Source: Acidobacteriota bacterium (lineage in GTDB: Bacteria > Acidobacteriota > Terriglobia > Bryobacterales > Bryobacteraceae). From it: a DNA stretch of 36,649 nucleotides. The stretch is from the NCBI GenBank assembly GCA_025350695.1, contig JANXXI010000153.1, forward strand, positions 1 through 36,649, given 5' to 3'. The translations under genes were made by a program, and so were the position numbers. Below, piece by piece: positions 25,579 through 33,975 of the stretch. The notes under the pieces are model-generated. The model was not told the origin of the DNA, ran no database searches, and saw only the letters and a list, made by a program, of their open reading frames with translations. How positions within the stretch are numbered: position 1 is the first letter of the stretch; every line of letters begins with the position of its first letter.

Positions 25579-26820
25579 ATGAACCGCCGCGACTTCCTTT
25601 CGCTCGCCCCGGCCGCCGCTATGGCAGCTGTCCAGACTCCGGCTCTTGCCTTCCAAGCGGAGAAAAGTAAACTCAAGATTACCGGCATCCGCCTCGTTAA
25701 AGTTAAGCCGCGCAAACCTGCGCCAACATTCACGCCCGCCGCTGGGTCCTGGTCTACCGGCGGCGTGGAAGTGGCCAACCCCATGTCGATCTATGAAGAG
25801 TACAAGCCCATGCGCAGCCTCTTCATGGCGGACAACGTGCCATCAATCGTGGTTGAGGTAACTACCGACAAGGGTATAACCGGATACGGCAGCGGCGGCC
25901 CTGGCGGCGGCCCCATCGTGGAAGGCCATCTGCGTAAATTGATGATGGGCCGCGACCCGTTTGACATTGAACGCAACTGGGACATCATGTGGCGCTCCAC
26001 CATGAGCTACGGCCGCATGGGCGTTTCGATGAATGCCATCAGCGGAGTCGACCTTGCACTGTGGGACGTCATTGGCAAGTCTCTAAACATGCCGGTGTAT
26101 AAGTTACTCGGCGGCGAAACCAAGCCGCGCATTCCAGCTTACTGCACAGGGAACGACATTGATCAGCATATTCAATTCGGCTTCAAGCGTCTTAAGCTGG
26201 CGATCCCGCACGGCCCCGCAGACGGTCGCGAAGGCATGAAGAAAAATCTGGAGTTGGTGAAGCGGACACGCCAGGCGCTTGGTCCCGATGGCGACATCAT
26301 GCTGGATTGCTGGATGGCTTGGACCGAGCGCTACACGCTGGAGATGGCCGAAATGTTCGTCCCCTATCGCGTCTATTGGATGGAGGAATGTTTGCCGCCT
26401 CATGATTATGCCGGCTTCGGGCGACTCAACACGGCTATTAAGTCAACGCGTATTGTAACTGGCGAACATGAGTACGGCCGTTACGGCTTCCGTCAGTTAC
26501 TGGAACATAACGCCGCAGCCATCTGGCAACCTGACATTAATTGGTGTGGTGGACTTACTGAGTTACGCAAAATCGGAGCCCTCGCGGCTGCGTATGATAT
26601 CCCGGTGATCCCGCACGGTGGCGGCAGGTTCGATTCGGTGCACTGGATTCAATCCGCCCAAAATTCGCCATGGGGTGAACTGTTCATGCCGGCGCCGGGC
26701 GGGCCGAAGGAAGTGTACTCGATGTATGAGGAAGAGTACAGCATCTCGCGCGGGCCGGAGGGCGTTTATATTCGCCCAGCCGAACGGCCCGGATTTGGAT
26801 GGGATGTGGTTCTGGCTTAG
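25579..26820 (+). CDS. Tat-exported enolase-superfamily dehydratase (L-rhamnonate dehydratase-like)
   Basis: 413 residues. Tat signal MNRRDFLSLAPAAAMAAVQ. A mandelate racemase/muconate lactonizing enzyme fold: N-terminal capping domain, then barrel. Metal ligands by motif are Asp243 (MLDCWMAW), Glu269 or Glu270 (YWMEECLPP) and Glu296 (TGEHEYGRYGFR). His346 in IPHGGG is the likely general acid/base. MEECLPP, GEHE, QPDINWCGGLTEL and PHG agree best with L-rhamnonate dehydratases, so an aldonate is the probable substrate. Export of such a dehydratase is unusual outside Acidobacteriota-like groups. It overlaps marC by 22 bases. Confidence 0.75.
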   Translation: MNRRDFLSLAPAAAMAAVQTPALAFQAEKSKLKITGIRLVKVKPRKPAPTFTPAAGSWSTGGVEVANPMSIYEEYKPMRSLFMADNVPSIVVEVTTDKGITGYGSGGPGGGPIVEGHLRKLMMGRDPFDIERNWDIMWRSTMSYGRMGVSMNAISGVDLALWDVIGKSLNMPVYKLLGGETKPRIPAYCTGNDIDQHIQFGFKRLKLAIPHGPADGREGMKKNLELVKRTRQALGPDGDIMLDCWMAWTERYTLEMAEMFVPYRVYWMEECLPPHDYAGFGRLNTAIKSTRIVTGEHEYGRYGFRQLLEHNAAAIWQPDINWCGGLTELRKIGALAAAYDIPVIPHGGGRFDSVHWIQSAQNSPWGELFMPAPGGPKEVYSMYEEEYSISRGPEGVYIRPAERPGFGWDVVLA

Positions 26821-27461
26821 AGGGCCAGTGCTACTCTGAAAGTATCCTCGGACCAATCGACCAGTTCCTGCAAGTTGTCGTCGCCCTGTTAGCGATTTGT
26901 GACCCGCCTGGAGCTGTGCCCGCATACCTTGGCATCGCGGCCACCATGCCGCCGGATGCCCGTCGCAAGGCACCGTTGCGTGCGGCGATTACCGTTACAT
27001 TGATCCTTGGGGTGGCGCTGCTGGGTGGTGAACTGCTGTTGCGCATGTTCGGTATTTCCATGCCTGCTTTTCAGGCCGCTGGTGGTTTGTTGATTTTGCT
27101 AATGGGTCTGGAGATGCTGCGTGGCTCGCCGACAAAAGTGCAGAACGAATCCACGCATGAGGACGATACGGAAGACCGCATTCTGATACCGCTTGCCATG
27201 CCGTTGATTGCCGGACCCGGAGCGATCGCCACCGTGATCACTTTTTCGGCCAAGGCCGGATCGTGGGAAGGAACGCTAAGTATTGCGGCGGCGATTCTGA
27301 TTACTGGCTTAGCCATCTACCTGACGTTGAAATCCGCGTCCTGGGTGCAGAAGCGAATTTCCGCCCGAGGGCAACGGATCTTTTTGCGATTCATGGGTCT
27401 GATTTTGGTGGCTGTGGGAGCGCAGTTACTGTTGTCTGGTGTGCACTCGTTCAAGCTATAA
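26799..27461 (+). CDS. MarC-family integral membrane protein
   Basis: 220 residues with about six transmembrane helices. VVALLAICDPPGAVPAYLGI and MPLIAGPGAIATVITF are the paired conserved elements of the MarC/UPF0056 family; the middle has a charged loop (ESTHEDDTEDR). Function is unknown despite the old name linked to antibiotic resistance. The start is uncertain: ATG 26799 lies inside the end of the dehydratase gene, and the homologous part begins about residue 18 (PIDQFLQVVVALLAI). Confidence 0.82.
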   Translation: MGCGSGLEGQCYSESILGPIDQFLQVVVALLAICDPPGAVPAYLGIAATMPPDARRKAPLRAAITVTLILGVALLGGELLLRMFGISMPAFQAAGGLLILLMGLEMLRGSPTKVQNESTHEDDTEDRILIPLAMPLIAGPGAIATVITFSAKAGSWEGTLSIAAAILITGLAIYLTLKSASWVQKRISARGQRIFLRFMGLILVAVGAQLLLSGVHSFKL

Positions 27462-27472
27462 AACCAACTAAT

Positions 27473-28294
27473 ATGCCTATCCTAGAGAAGATGCGACTGC
27501 TTTTGGCCCTAGTTGCCGCGACCACTCTTTGTGCTGAGACCGCTACGCTTGATGGCCGGCCAATTCACTACTCCAGCTATGGCAAGGGATCGAAAACTGT
27601 CGTCCTGCTTCACGGTTGGACTTGCGACGAAACTTTTTGGGAAAACCAAACGGCGGCGCTCAGCAAGAAGTACCGCGTGATCACCATTGACCTTCCGGGT
27701 CACGGTCAAAGCGCCGCGCCTGCCGCATATACGCAAGAGAACTTCGCCCGCGCCGTTGATGCCGTGCTCCTCACCGCGCGCGTCAAATCCGCGGTGCTCA
27801 TCGGCCACAGCCTTGGCGCCATTACCGCCCGGCAATACGCTCGACTTTATTTGGATCGGGCGCGCGCCATCGTCATGATCGACCCGCCTATGTTCAAAGC
27901 GCCGATCTCAACGGGGCTTCGTCAATTCGCTAGCGGGTTCGGAGGTCCGGACGGCCCCAAAGCCCGCGCCGAATTTGTGAAGAGTATGTTTGCCGAATCG
28001 ACTCCTGGAGACCTTCGCCAGAAGATCCTGACGAAAATGGCGCAGCCCTCCGAGGCGGTCGCGGTGGGCGCGATGAACAGCTTGCTGGAGGATAAGATCT
28101 GGGACACGCAGCCTATGTCGCTTCCAGTGATGATGATCGTCGAAGGCGGAAACAACACGACGAAAGAGCCGATGCGGCAACTGTTTCCATCACTGCGATT
28201 TGAGAAGATCTCTGGAGCCGGTCACTTCCTGATGCTTGAAAAGCCGGATGAAATTAACAAGCTGTTACTGCAGTATTTGAAGGAAGTGTTTTGA
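27473..28294 (+). CDS. Exported alpha/beta hydrolase
   Basis: 273 residues from ATG 27473 (267 from the ATG at 27491, an equally good start). Signal peptide (MRLLLALVAATTLCAE). A classic alpha/beta hydrolase: VVLLHGWTCDE with the oxyanion HG, VITIDLPGHGQS, nucleophile elbow IGHSLGA, catalytic acid near VMMIVEGGN, and His in GAGHFLMLEKPDEINKLL. The acid position reads EGG rather than a clear Asp, which is worth noting. Substrate unknown. It follows marC by 11 bases and converges on the 28297 gene with 2 bases between. Confidence 0.82.
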   Translation: MPILEKMRLLLALVAATTLCAETATLDGRPIHYSSYGKGSKTVVLLHGWTCDETFWENQTAALSKKYRVITIDLPGHGQSAAPAAYTQENFARAVDAVLLTARVKSAVLIGHSLGAITARQYARLYLDRARAIVMIDPPMFKAPISTGLRQFASGFGGPDGPKARAEFVKSMFAESTPGDLRQKILTKMAQPSEAVAVGAMNSLLEDKIWDTQPMSLPVMMIVEGGNNTTKEPMRQLFPSLRFEKISGAGHFLMLEKPDEINKLLLQYLKEVF

Positions 28295-28296
28295 GG

Positions 28297-29895
28297 TCAC
28301 AGCTCGATATAACCGCTGCCCACTTCCTGTGATTCCAAGCCCAACGCAAACCGGATGGCATCCGCCACCGCGGCAAGCGAACTCTTGGTCAATCCCCAAG
28401 CAACAAATGCTATGAAAGGCGTCGTCGCAAGAACGACGACTGGCCAACGGAACAGCACGAAATGCTGCAATGCGACTGCTGCCGCGATGCCGAACCCGCC
28501 CGCTATCATCAGTGGCAACAACTGCGCCCCGCGTCTCGAGTCTGATTGCTTCCCAAACGGAACACCATCCACCAACCGCAGAACCAGCCCCAAATATAAG
28601 GTAGATAGGGCCAAGCTGAAGGCTACAAAGAGCCCGCCCTGCTGCGGGCCCCACGTCCAACACCACACCGCGACCAAGAACAAGTGCGGGATCAGTACCG
28701 CCCTCAACCACAGCAACGCCCACACGCCGCGCGCGAAGCGGTTGAACACCGGGCTTGGCGCAATCAGGAAGACCCAATTGCACTTGAAGCCGCCGCCATA
28801 AGGCAATGCCACACAGATCATGAACAGCAGAAACCCAACAGCATGGGGCACCAGGTGCACGCCGGAAAATTCTGTATCGAAGGGTGATTTGCGCCAGTCT
28901 CGCCATAACAAGACGAAAGACATCATCAACGTCGGAAGCAACCCCAGCAGCATCTTTCGGAACTGCCAATCGCGCACCATCATTCGGCGAGTGTACTCGA
29001 AACCCGCCAAGCCTGGGGGACCGCCGAACCAGCGCGTGACAAGTTTTCCCAAAAGCGATGGCCGCACGCTGGCTTTCCGCGATGACCCGCCGTGGGCAAT
29101 GCTAGCTACCTTCACCAGGTAATCGGCCGAGAGCGAGCGCAGTCCAAACACAATGATCGCGACGGCGGCCACGAAGGCGCAAACTTTCAGCGCCAGCAGC
29201 GCGTTCGCATTCGCCGGCAAGGGAAGCTTCGGAAGCTGCTTGGCCAACAGAAGCCGAAAATTTTGCATGCCCATGATCAGGATCCACGGTAGCGCATCGG
29301 CATACTGCGCGACAGCCTTCGCGCGATGGGCGGGCACAAAGCGCAGCAGCCATCCGTAAAACGCGCAGCACAACAGCGCATCCAAAAGCCCCACAACAAA
29401 CGCCGCCCCAAGGTGCTGCAGCGGATAAAGCCAACTGACCTTGTCGAGAAGCAGCGCCATCAGCGCTGGGGCAAGATTCAGACCCAACGTAAGATAAAAG
29501 ACGATCCGCAGTAAGTGACTAAGCTTCGCCGCTGTGTAAGTGGCGCCCGTGACGGGTTGGTGCGCCAGCACCAGGCCCTCCGCCGGATTCACTAAGCTGT
29601 TACCGGTCTCAACCATGATCACGGTAAACAACATGAAGCCCGAATACCCGACGAAAATCGCCATATACATCAAGGGATTCACTTGCGCCATCACCATGAA
29701 TACGGCCATCAACGCCGACAGGCCACAATAGACCCACGCAACAGCTTTTAGCGCGCCCGTATCCTGCCCCAGTTGTCCCAGCACTTCCCGCCGCTCGCTG
29801 ACCATGCGAAACAGATCCATCAGTAACCAGTAGTGTTTAGGGTTGACGCCGAAACGCGCCAAAATCGGCGAGATCACTTGACGGAATCCGTTCAT
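28297..29895 (-). CDS. ABC-2-type transporter permease-like membrane protein
   Basis: 532 residues with about twelve hydrophobic segments and a cytoplasmic middle (about 265-305, KASVRPSLLGKLVTRWFGGP). It overlaps the upstream ABC ATPase stop by 4 bases (ATGA), which marks it as that ATPase's membrane partner. No motif shows the cargo. The double-length layout (two six-helix halves) would allow one chain to make the whole channel. Last gene of the operon. Confidence 0.65.
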   Translation of the reverse strand: MNGFRQVISPILARFGVNPKHYWLLMDLFRMVSERREVLGQLGQDTGALKAVAWVYCGLSALMAVFMVMAQVNPLMYMAIFVGYSGFMLFTVIMVETGNSLVNPAEGLVLAHQPVTGATYTAAKLSHLLRIVFYLTLGLNLAPALMALLLDKVSWLYPLQHLGAAFVVGLLDALLCCAFYGWLLRFVPAHRAKAVAQYADALPWILIMGMQNFRLLLAKQLPKLPLPANANALLALKVCAFVAAVAIIVFGLRSLSADYLVKVASIAHGGSSRKASVRPSLLGKLVTRWFGGPPGLAGFEYTRRMMVRDWQFRKMLLGLLPTLMMSFVLLWRDWRKSPFDTEFSGVHLVPHAVGFLLFMICVALPYGGGFKCNWVFLIAPSPVFNRFARGVWALLWLRAVLIPHLFLVAVWCWTWGPQQGGLFVAFSLALSTLYLGLVLRLVDGVPFGKQSDSRRGAQLLPLMIAGGFGIAAAVALQHFVLFRWPVVVLATTPFIAFVAWGLTKSSLAAVADAIRFALGLESQEVGSGYIEL

Positions 29896-30671
29896 GATTG
29901 CAGCGCCGCGATGATGCGGTGCACTCCGGGCCCCGTCTCTGCCGCTCCTGTTAGTTTGCGGAACACTGCCTCTAGCGTTGGCTGGTTCGTTTCCGCCATC
30001 AGACTACGCGATGTGCCGTCTGCAATCAGCTTGCCTTGGTCGATGATAAGCACCCGATCACAAACTTTTTCCACCACATCCAACACATGCGAACTGTAAA
30101 GGATCGTTTTGCCGGCGGCAGCCAGCGCCGCCAAAAGGTCCTTGATCATAATCGCCGCGTTGACATCCAACCCGGAGAGCGGTTCGTCCAGCAGAATCAA
30201 ATCCGGATTGTGCAGCAGCGCCGACCCAATCAAAATTTTCTGCCGCATGCCTTTGGAATAGGCATCCAGGCGGCTAACCCGGTCGGACGTGAGGTTGAAA
30301 GTTTCCAGAATTTCGGCAATGCGGAATTGCAGCGTTTCCTCAGGAACGTCGTGCAGGCGGCCCATCAGTTCCAAAAACTCCTGCCCCGTCAGGCTCTCAA
30401 ACAGTATGGCGACTTCAGGTACATAACCTAGGTTCTGCTTCACTTGAATGGCTTCGTCGGGCAGGCGGAAACCCTCGACTCGGACAATACCGCTGTCGGC
30501 GCTCAAGATGCCCGCAATGATTTTGAGCGACGTGCTCTTCCCTGCCCCATTGGGGCCAAGTAGGCCGATAACTTCGCCTTTATTTATTTGGAAAGAAATT
30601 TCGTGCAGGACTTCTGTGTGGCCGTAACTGAAAACTACTTTGTCGAATTCAATTATCGGATTATGAATCAT
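29892..30671 (-). CDS. ABC transporter ATP-binding protein (ABC-2 exporter type)
   Basis: 259 residues from ATG 30671 (MIHNPIIEFDKVVFSYG), 4 bases after the preceding stop. The frame is open upstream but only over the neighbouring gene. Motifs: Walker A GPNGAGKST, Q-loop LGYVPEVAILFESLTG, signature YSKGMRQK (S-K-G-M rather than LSGGQ, usual in CcmA/YhaQ-type exporters), Walker B LILLDEPLSGLD, H-loop SSHVLD. It should drive the permease encoded next. Confidence 0.9.
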   Translation of the reverse strand: MIHNPIIEFDKVVFSYGHTEVLHEISFQINKGEVIGLLGPNGAGKSTSLKIIAGILSADSGIVRVEGFRLPDEAIQVKQNLGYVPEVAILFESLTGQEFLELMGRLHDVPEETLQFRIAEILETFNLTSDRVSRLDAYSKGMRQKILIGSALLHNPDLILLDEPLSGLDVNAAIMIKDLLAALAAAGKTILYSSHVLDVVEKVCDRVLIIDQGKLIADGTSRSLMAETNQPTLEAVFRKLTGAAETGPGVHRIIAALQS

Positions 30672-30675
30672 CGAT

Positions 30676-31458
30676 CTACTGCACCGGCAAATTCGGAGCC
30701 GTCGATCCACCCAACCCGGCATACGAATCCTTCACCTTCGTCACCTTGCCGTTGGCGAACGTAATGAAGCTAATCTTACCCGGAGCCTGGCCAAATACCC
30801 ACTCTTCAAGCTCTGTGCCATCATCCATCCGGCGCTCCTTATTACGCGGTCGCCCCAAAGCCATAATCACCTGCTCCCGGTCCATTCCCTCAATCGCTCG
30901 CTTCTCTTTGATTGCGATCTTCACCGGCTCCGGCAACGTGTCTACATAATTCTCGGTCACCGATTGCTTGTCGAAATCCAGAATCGGCTTCAACAGAAGT
31001 TTGATCTTTCCCGAGTCAATGTCATGCATCTTCTCTGGGAATTTTAAGGCGAGATTCGTACCAGCCGTCGCCACCTGATCGGCGCGCCCAATAGGCGTTC
31101 CGGACCCGCCCATGCCCACTTCCACTCGCTCGTACCACTTCTTATTGGTCTTCAACCCGCCATTGATCTCAAACAGGATTCGGTCGTCTTCAATGGTGAT
31201 TTTTGTGACCCGCACCAGTTCGCCGGAACGCGCGGCCGGTCCAAACTCTTTCATCGCATCGTCCCAGGCTGACTTATCCCACTTCGCGCCTTCCGATTGA
31301 ACTACCAGCGGTTTTCGCGATCGTGGAATCGTGGTCTTCGCCGTGGCATGTTCGGACGACAAGCCGCGAATGATTTCGATTCTTTCCTCGTCGGAAAGCT
31401 TTGTCTTGGCGTTCAGAGCCAAGGTGAGCGTTAGCAGCAGTGGTAAAAGTCGGCGCAT
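30676..31458 (-). CDS. Exported protein with a BamE/SmpA-like C-terminus
   Basis: 260 residues. Signal peptide MRRLLPLLLTLTLALNAK, and GAGGAG 7 bases before the ATG. The middle (KWDKSAWDDAMKEFGPAARS, VTKITIEDDRILFEINGG) has no known match. The C-terminus (EGMDREQVIMALGRPRNKER ... LEEWVFGQAPGKISFITFANGKVTKVKDSYAGLG) follows the G.t.eqv...lG.P .... W.y........v.F.nGkv pattern of BamE-like domains. It may bind envelope proteins. It sits between the CPBP protease and the ABC ATPase with 3 and 4 bases of spacing. Confidence 0.7.
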   Translation of the reverse strand: MRRLLPLLLTLTLALNAKTKLSDEERIEIIRGLSSEHATAKTTIPRSRKPLVVQSEGAKWDKSAWDDAMKEFGPAARSGELVRVTKITIEDDRILFEINGGLKTNKKWYERVEVGMGGSGTPIGRADQVATAGTNLALKFPEKMHDIDSGKIKLLLKPILDFDKQSVTENYVDTLPEPVKIAIKEKRAIEGMDREQVIMALGRPRNKERRMDDGTELEEWVFGQAPGKISFITFANGKVTKVKDSYAGLGGSTAPNLPVQ

Positions 31459-31461
31459 GGT

Positions 31462-32307
31462 TCACTCCTCCCCGGTCGTCATCAGGTACGGCGTCTGCCT
31501 CACCACTGGCGCCCGGTATACAGCGACAAAGACGAGTGGGATGATGAGCAAGCCGATCAATCCACCCTCGGGTCCGTACGCCCCGCCGCTCCACAAATCT
31601 CCGGTGTTCCAAACCAGCCGGTAACCCGTCAATCCCATTGTAAACCCGCTCAATTCCACGCCCGTTAGCGGAAGTGTAACATTCCAACCGAAGTGAATGC
31701 CGATGGGAAACCAAAGATCGCCCGACCGCAAGAAGGCAAACCCCAACGCCACGCCCCAAAGAAAGGTAATGAACAAACTGAGTTTGGACGCGTTGGCGTT
31801 TCCGGCATGGGCAGCCGCAAACAGCACGGAGATGGGAAGCAACGCCTGATAGTGGCCCATATTCGCCGCCAATACTTGGAAGCCATAACCTCGAAAGAGT
31901 ATCTCCTCGCCAGCCACGCCAAAAAAGAGAAGCACGGACACATATAGGATGCTTGAAAGGTTGAACGGCGTCTCTGGCCTGGCTCGAAATTCCGCCATCT
32001 TAAGCAAAAAGGGCACAAGAGTAACTAGCACGGCCGCCCCAACGCCGATTGCCAGACCATAGCCCAAATGTCTTAGGGATGCCGCCCGCCATCGCAGTCC
32101 GACGTTCGGGAAATTCGTCCGCTCAAAGACCCGCAGACATAAGAACGTGGCTACGGCCGCTGCCGCGAAAGTTCCCAGGGCCGCCGCCGCGAGTATGCCC
32201 AACGGCAAGAACAACCACGGCATCAACAACTGCCCGGTGAACCCGAAGAACAAGAACACGCCAACGCGAAGCCATGCTCCGGATTTTGTCAGCGCGCCAG
32301 CATCCAT
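31462..32307 (-). CDS. CPBP-family intramembrane metalloprotease
   Basis: 281 residues, about eight transmembrane helices. The three CPBP (Abi/CAAX protease) motifs are present: AGEEILFRGYGFQ (EExxxR), FAAAHAGNA (the His motif), and GIHFGWN (HxxxN). The active-site residues for a Glu/His metalloprotease are therefore complete. Bacterial members process or protect against peptides, and some assist bacteriocin self-immunity. It lies 12 bases after the GHMP kinase gene and 3 bases before the exported BamE-like gene. Confidence 0.85.
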   Translation of the reverse strand: MDAGALTKSGAWLRVGVFLFFGFTGQLLMPWLFLPLGILAAAALGTFAAAAVATFLCLRVFERTNFPNVGLRWRAASLRHLGYGLAIGVGAAVLVTLVPFLLKMAEFRARPETPFNLSSILYVSVLLFFGVAGEEILFRGYGFQVLAANMGHYQALLPISVLFAAAHAGNANASKLSLFITFLWGVALGFAFLRSGDLWFPIGIHFGWNVTLPLTGVELSGFTMGLTGYRLVWNTGDLWSGGAYGPEGGLIGLLIIPLVFVAVYRAPVVRQTPYLMTTGEE

Positions 32308-32319
32308 ATCTTTTCAAGT

Positions 32320-33327
32320 CTACGCTGAAACCTTAACCGCCACACCGCGCGGAGCAACCGCCACCGGCAAAACTTCGGCGCCTTCTTTGACGATCAATTC
32401 CGACACCCGCTGTTTCGCGCCCTTCTCCACCAGGAAAAACACACAGCCACCGCCGCCCGCCCCACAAACCTTTGCGCCCATCGCCCCGGCTTTCCGCGTC
32501 GCCTCAATCATCCGGTCAATCAGCGGCGTTGTGATGCCCGGCGCGTTCGTCCGTCGATGCGACCATTCCTCGCGCACCAGTTTGCCTGTCTGTTTCCAGT
32601 CGCCAACCTCAAGCGCGCCGCGCATCCGAACCGCAATGTCGGCAATCTTCGCGAAGTTCTTAAACACCTGCGCATCGCCGTCAATATGAGCCTTAGTCAC
32701 TTCCCAGTTGTTGATGCCGGAATTACGTGGTTCGCCGGTGTAGGCCAGCACGGTCCGCGCGTTCAACTCATCAAAATCGATGGAAATGGCTTTGCGATGC
32801 AGCCCGTCGGCCCGCAATTCAATCGCACTCACGCCTCCGTACATCGCCGGATAATAGTCCTGGCACCCGGTGGGAACTCGAATGATCTGCGCCTCGACGT
32901 TCTGCGCCACTTCGCGAATTTGCTCAATCGAATAGCCCCGCTTGGTCAGCTTGTTCAAGGCGCTGGAAAGTGTAATCATCAGTGACGAGGAACCTGAAAT
33001 CCCCGCGCCCGCCGGCGCTTCCGAATGCGTGTCGATCTCCAATCCCGTTTCCGGAGCGAAGAATTTCACAAGACAAGCGGGAAGAGCCAATTTGTACTTT
33101 TTCGCCGCTCGCAATGCCTCTAACGAATCGAAAACCTCTTCCTTCTTTAGATCGCTGGACCGGAGTATGATCTTCGAATCGCGCCGCGTTTGCACCGAAC
33201 AGGAAGTGTATCGGTTCACGGCGAAATTCACGGTAACCGCATTGGAGTGAAATAAATAGAGGGGCCAAATATCCAAGGTGCCCCCGGCCAGATCCACCCT
33301 ACAAGGGGCTTTCGCAGTAATTTTCAT
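32320..33327 (-). CDS. GHMP kinase, heptose-7-phosphate kinase (HddA)-like
   Basis: 335 residues, cytoplasmic. Motif 1 MKITAKAPCRVDLAGGTLDIWP fits galactokinase-like sugar kinases and HddA. Motif 2 is EAPAGAGISGSSSLMI, motif 3 GAKVCGAGGGGCVFF. GTLDIWPLY and GCQDYYPAMYGG resemble D-glycero-alpha-D-manno-heptose-7-phosphate kinases, which phosphorylate C1 on the way to GDP-heptose. No other heptose genes are near, so the exact sugar stays open. It overlaps the upstream membrane gene by 4 bases (ATGA), with GAGGAG in front. Confidence 0.78.
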   Translation of the reverse strand: MKITAKAPCRVDLAGGTLDIWPLYLFHSNAVTVNFAVNRYTSCSVQTRRDSKIILRSSDLKKEEVFDSLEALRAAKKYKLALPACLVKFFAPETGLEIDTHSEAPAGAGISGSSSLMITLSSALNKLTKRGYSIEQIREVAQNVEAQIIRVPTGCQDYYPAMYGGVSAIELRADGLHRKAISIDFDELNARTVLAYTGEPRNSGINNWEVTKAHIDGDAQVFKNFAKIADIAVRMRGALEVGDWKQTGKLVREEWSHRRTNAPGITTPLIDRMIEATRKAGAMGAKVCGAGGGGCVFFLVEKGAKQRVSELIVKEGAEVLPVAVAPRGVAVKVSA

Positions 33328-33935
33328 GAGCTCCTCAGTTTACCCCGCCGAACCGCCCACAGTACCGAGCCTACTGCCGCAAGCGCCAAAACTGGAGCAA
33401 CCATCAGAGTGAACCAAGCCAAGGTGTTGGCCATGGTCAGCGACAACATCTGATCTTGAATCTCGTCGCTTAAAATGTGAGGCGCACCAAACAGGATGCA
33501 AAGCAAAATCAAAAACCCGATGCGCAACCGCCCCTTGGCCTGCGTCGCATCATAGGATTTCTGCGCCACCACGGCCGAAATTGCCCCCACAATTATGGAA
33601 AGCAACAAGCTCAAAATCAGCAAACTGAGTAACTCAGCAACTGGAGGAATGGTTCGTCGCGGAATTCTAAGGTTCACGGCGAGGATCCCAGTTACAATCA
33701 TTCCCATCGCGCAGCCCCAGCCATAACCTATACTCTTCGCCAGATCCGGCAATTCAATCCGGCCACCTCCGGAGAACACGTTTTCGACTATTTTCGGAGC
33801 AAGAAACAGGAAGCCCAGCAGCGAATAGGGCGCCAGCATGAAGAGGTCAAAAAACATCAGCCCCTTCAGCCATGGTACGACGACCCCGAACAAAATCAAG
33901 ATCATCCCTTGAAACACCTTATCGCGTGTACTCAC
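33324..33935 (-). CDS. Membrane protein of unknown function
   Basis: 203 residues starting at GTG. About five hydrophobic helices (residues about 8-50, 70-95, 105-125, 140-155, 170-195) and few charged residues. No family recognised. It is the first gene of a minus-strand operon that continues with the GHMP kinase. No SD is evident. Its 5' region lies next to a pair of direct repeats shared with the divergent 33976 gene. Confidence 0.6.
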   Translation of the reverse strand: MSTRDKVFQGMILILFGVVVPWLKGLMFFDLFMLAPYSLLGFLFLAPKIVENVFSGGGRIELPDLAKSIGYGWGCAMGMIVTGILAVNLRIPRRTIPPVAELLSLLILSLLLSIIVGAISAVVAQKSYDATQAKGRLRIGFLILLCILFGAPHILSDEIQDQMLSLTMANTLAWFTLMVAPVLALAAVGSVLWAVRRGKLRSS

Positions 33936-33937
33936 TT

Positions 33938-33972
33938 AGCTAGAATAAACCAAAGGCAGCTAAAATAAACCA
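33938..33972. repeat. Two 15-bp direct repeats between divergent genes
   Basis: AGCTAGAATAAACCA (33938-33952) and AGCTAAAATAAACCA (33958-33972) differ by one base and are 20 bases apart, close to two helical turns. They fill the gap between the 33935 start (minus) and the 33976 start (plus). They contain TAGAAT/TAAAAT, which also look like -10 boxes. Confidence 0.45.
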
Positions 33973-33975
33973 CCC

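Noticed and set aside
28265-28969. A 234-residue minus-strand frame
   Set aside because: It overlaps the ABC permease in another frame; the permease has ATGA coupling with its ATPase and regular hydrophobic helices.
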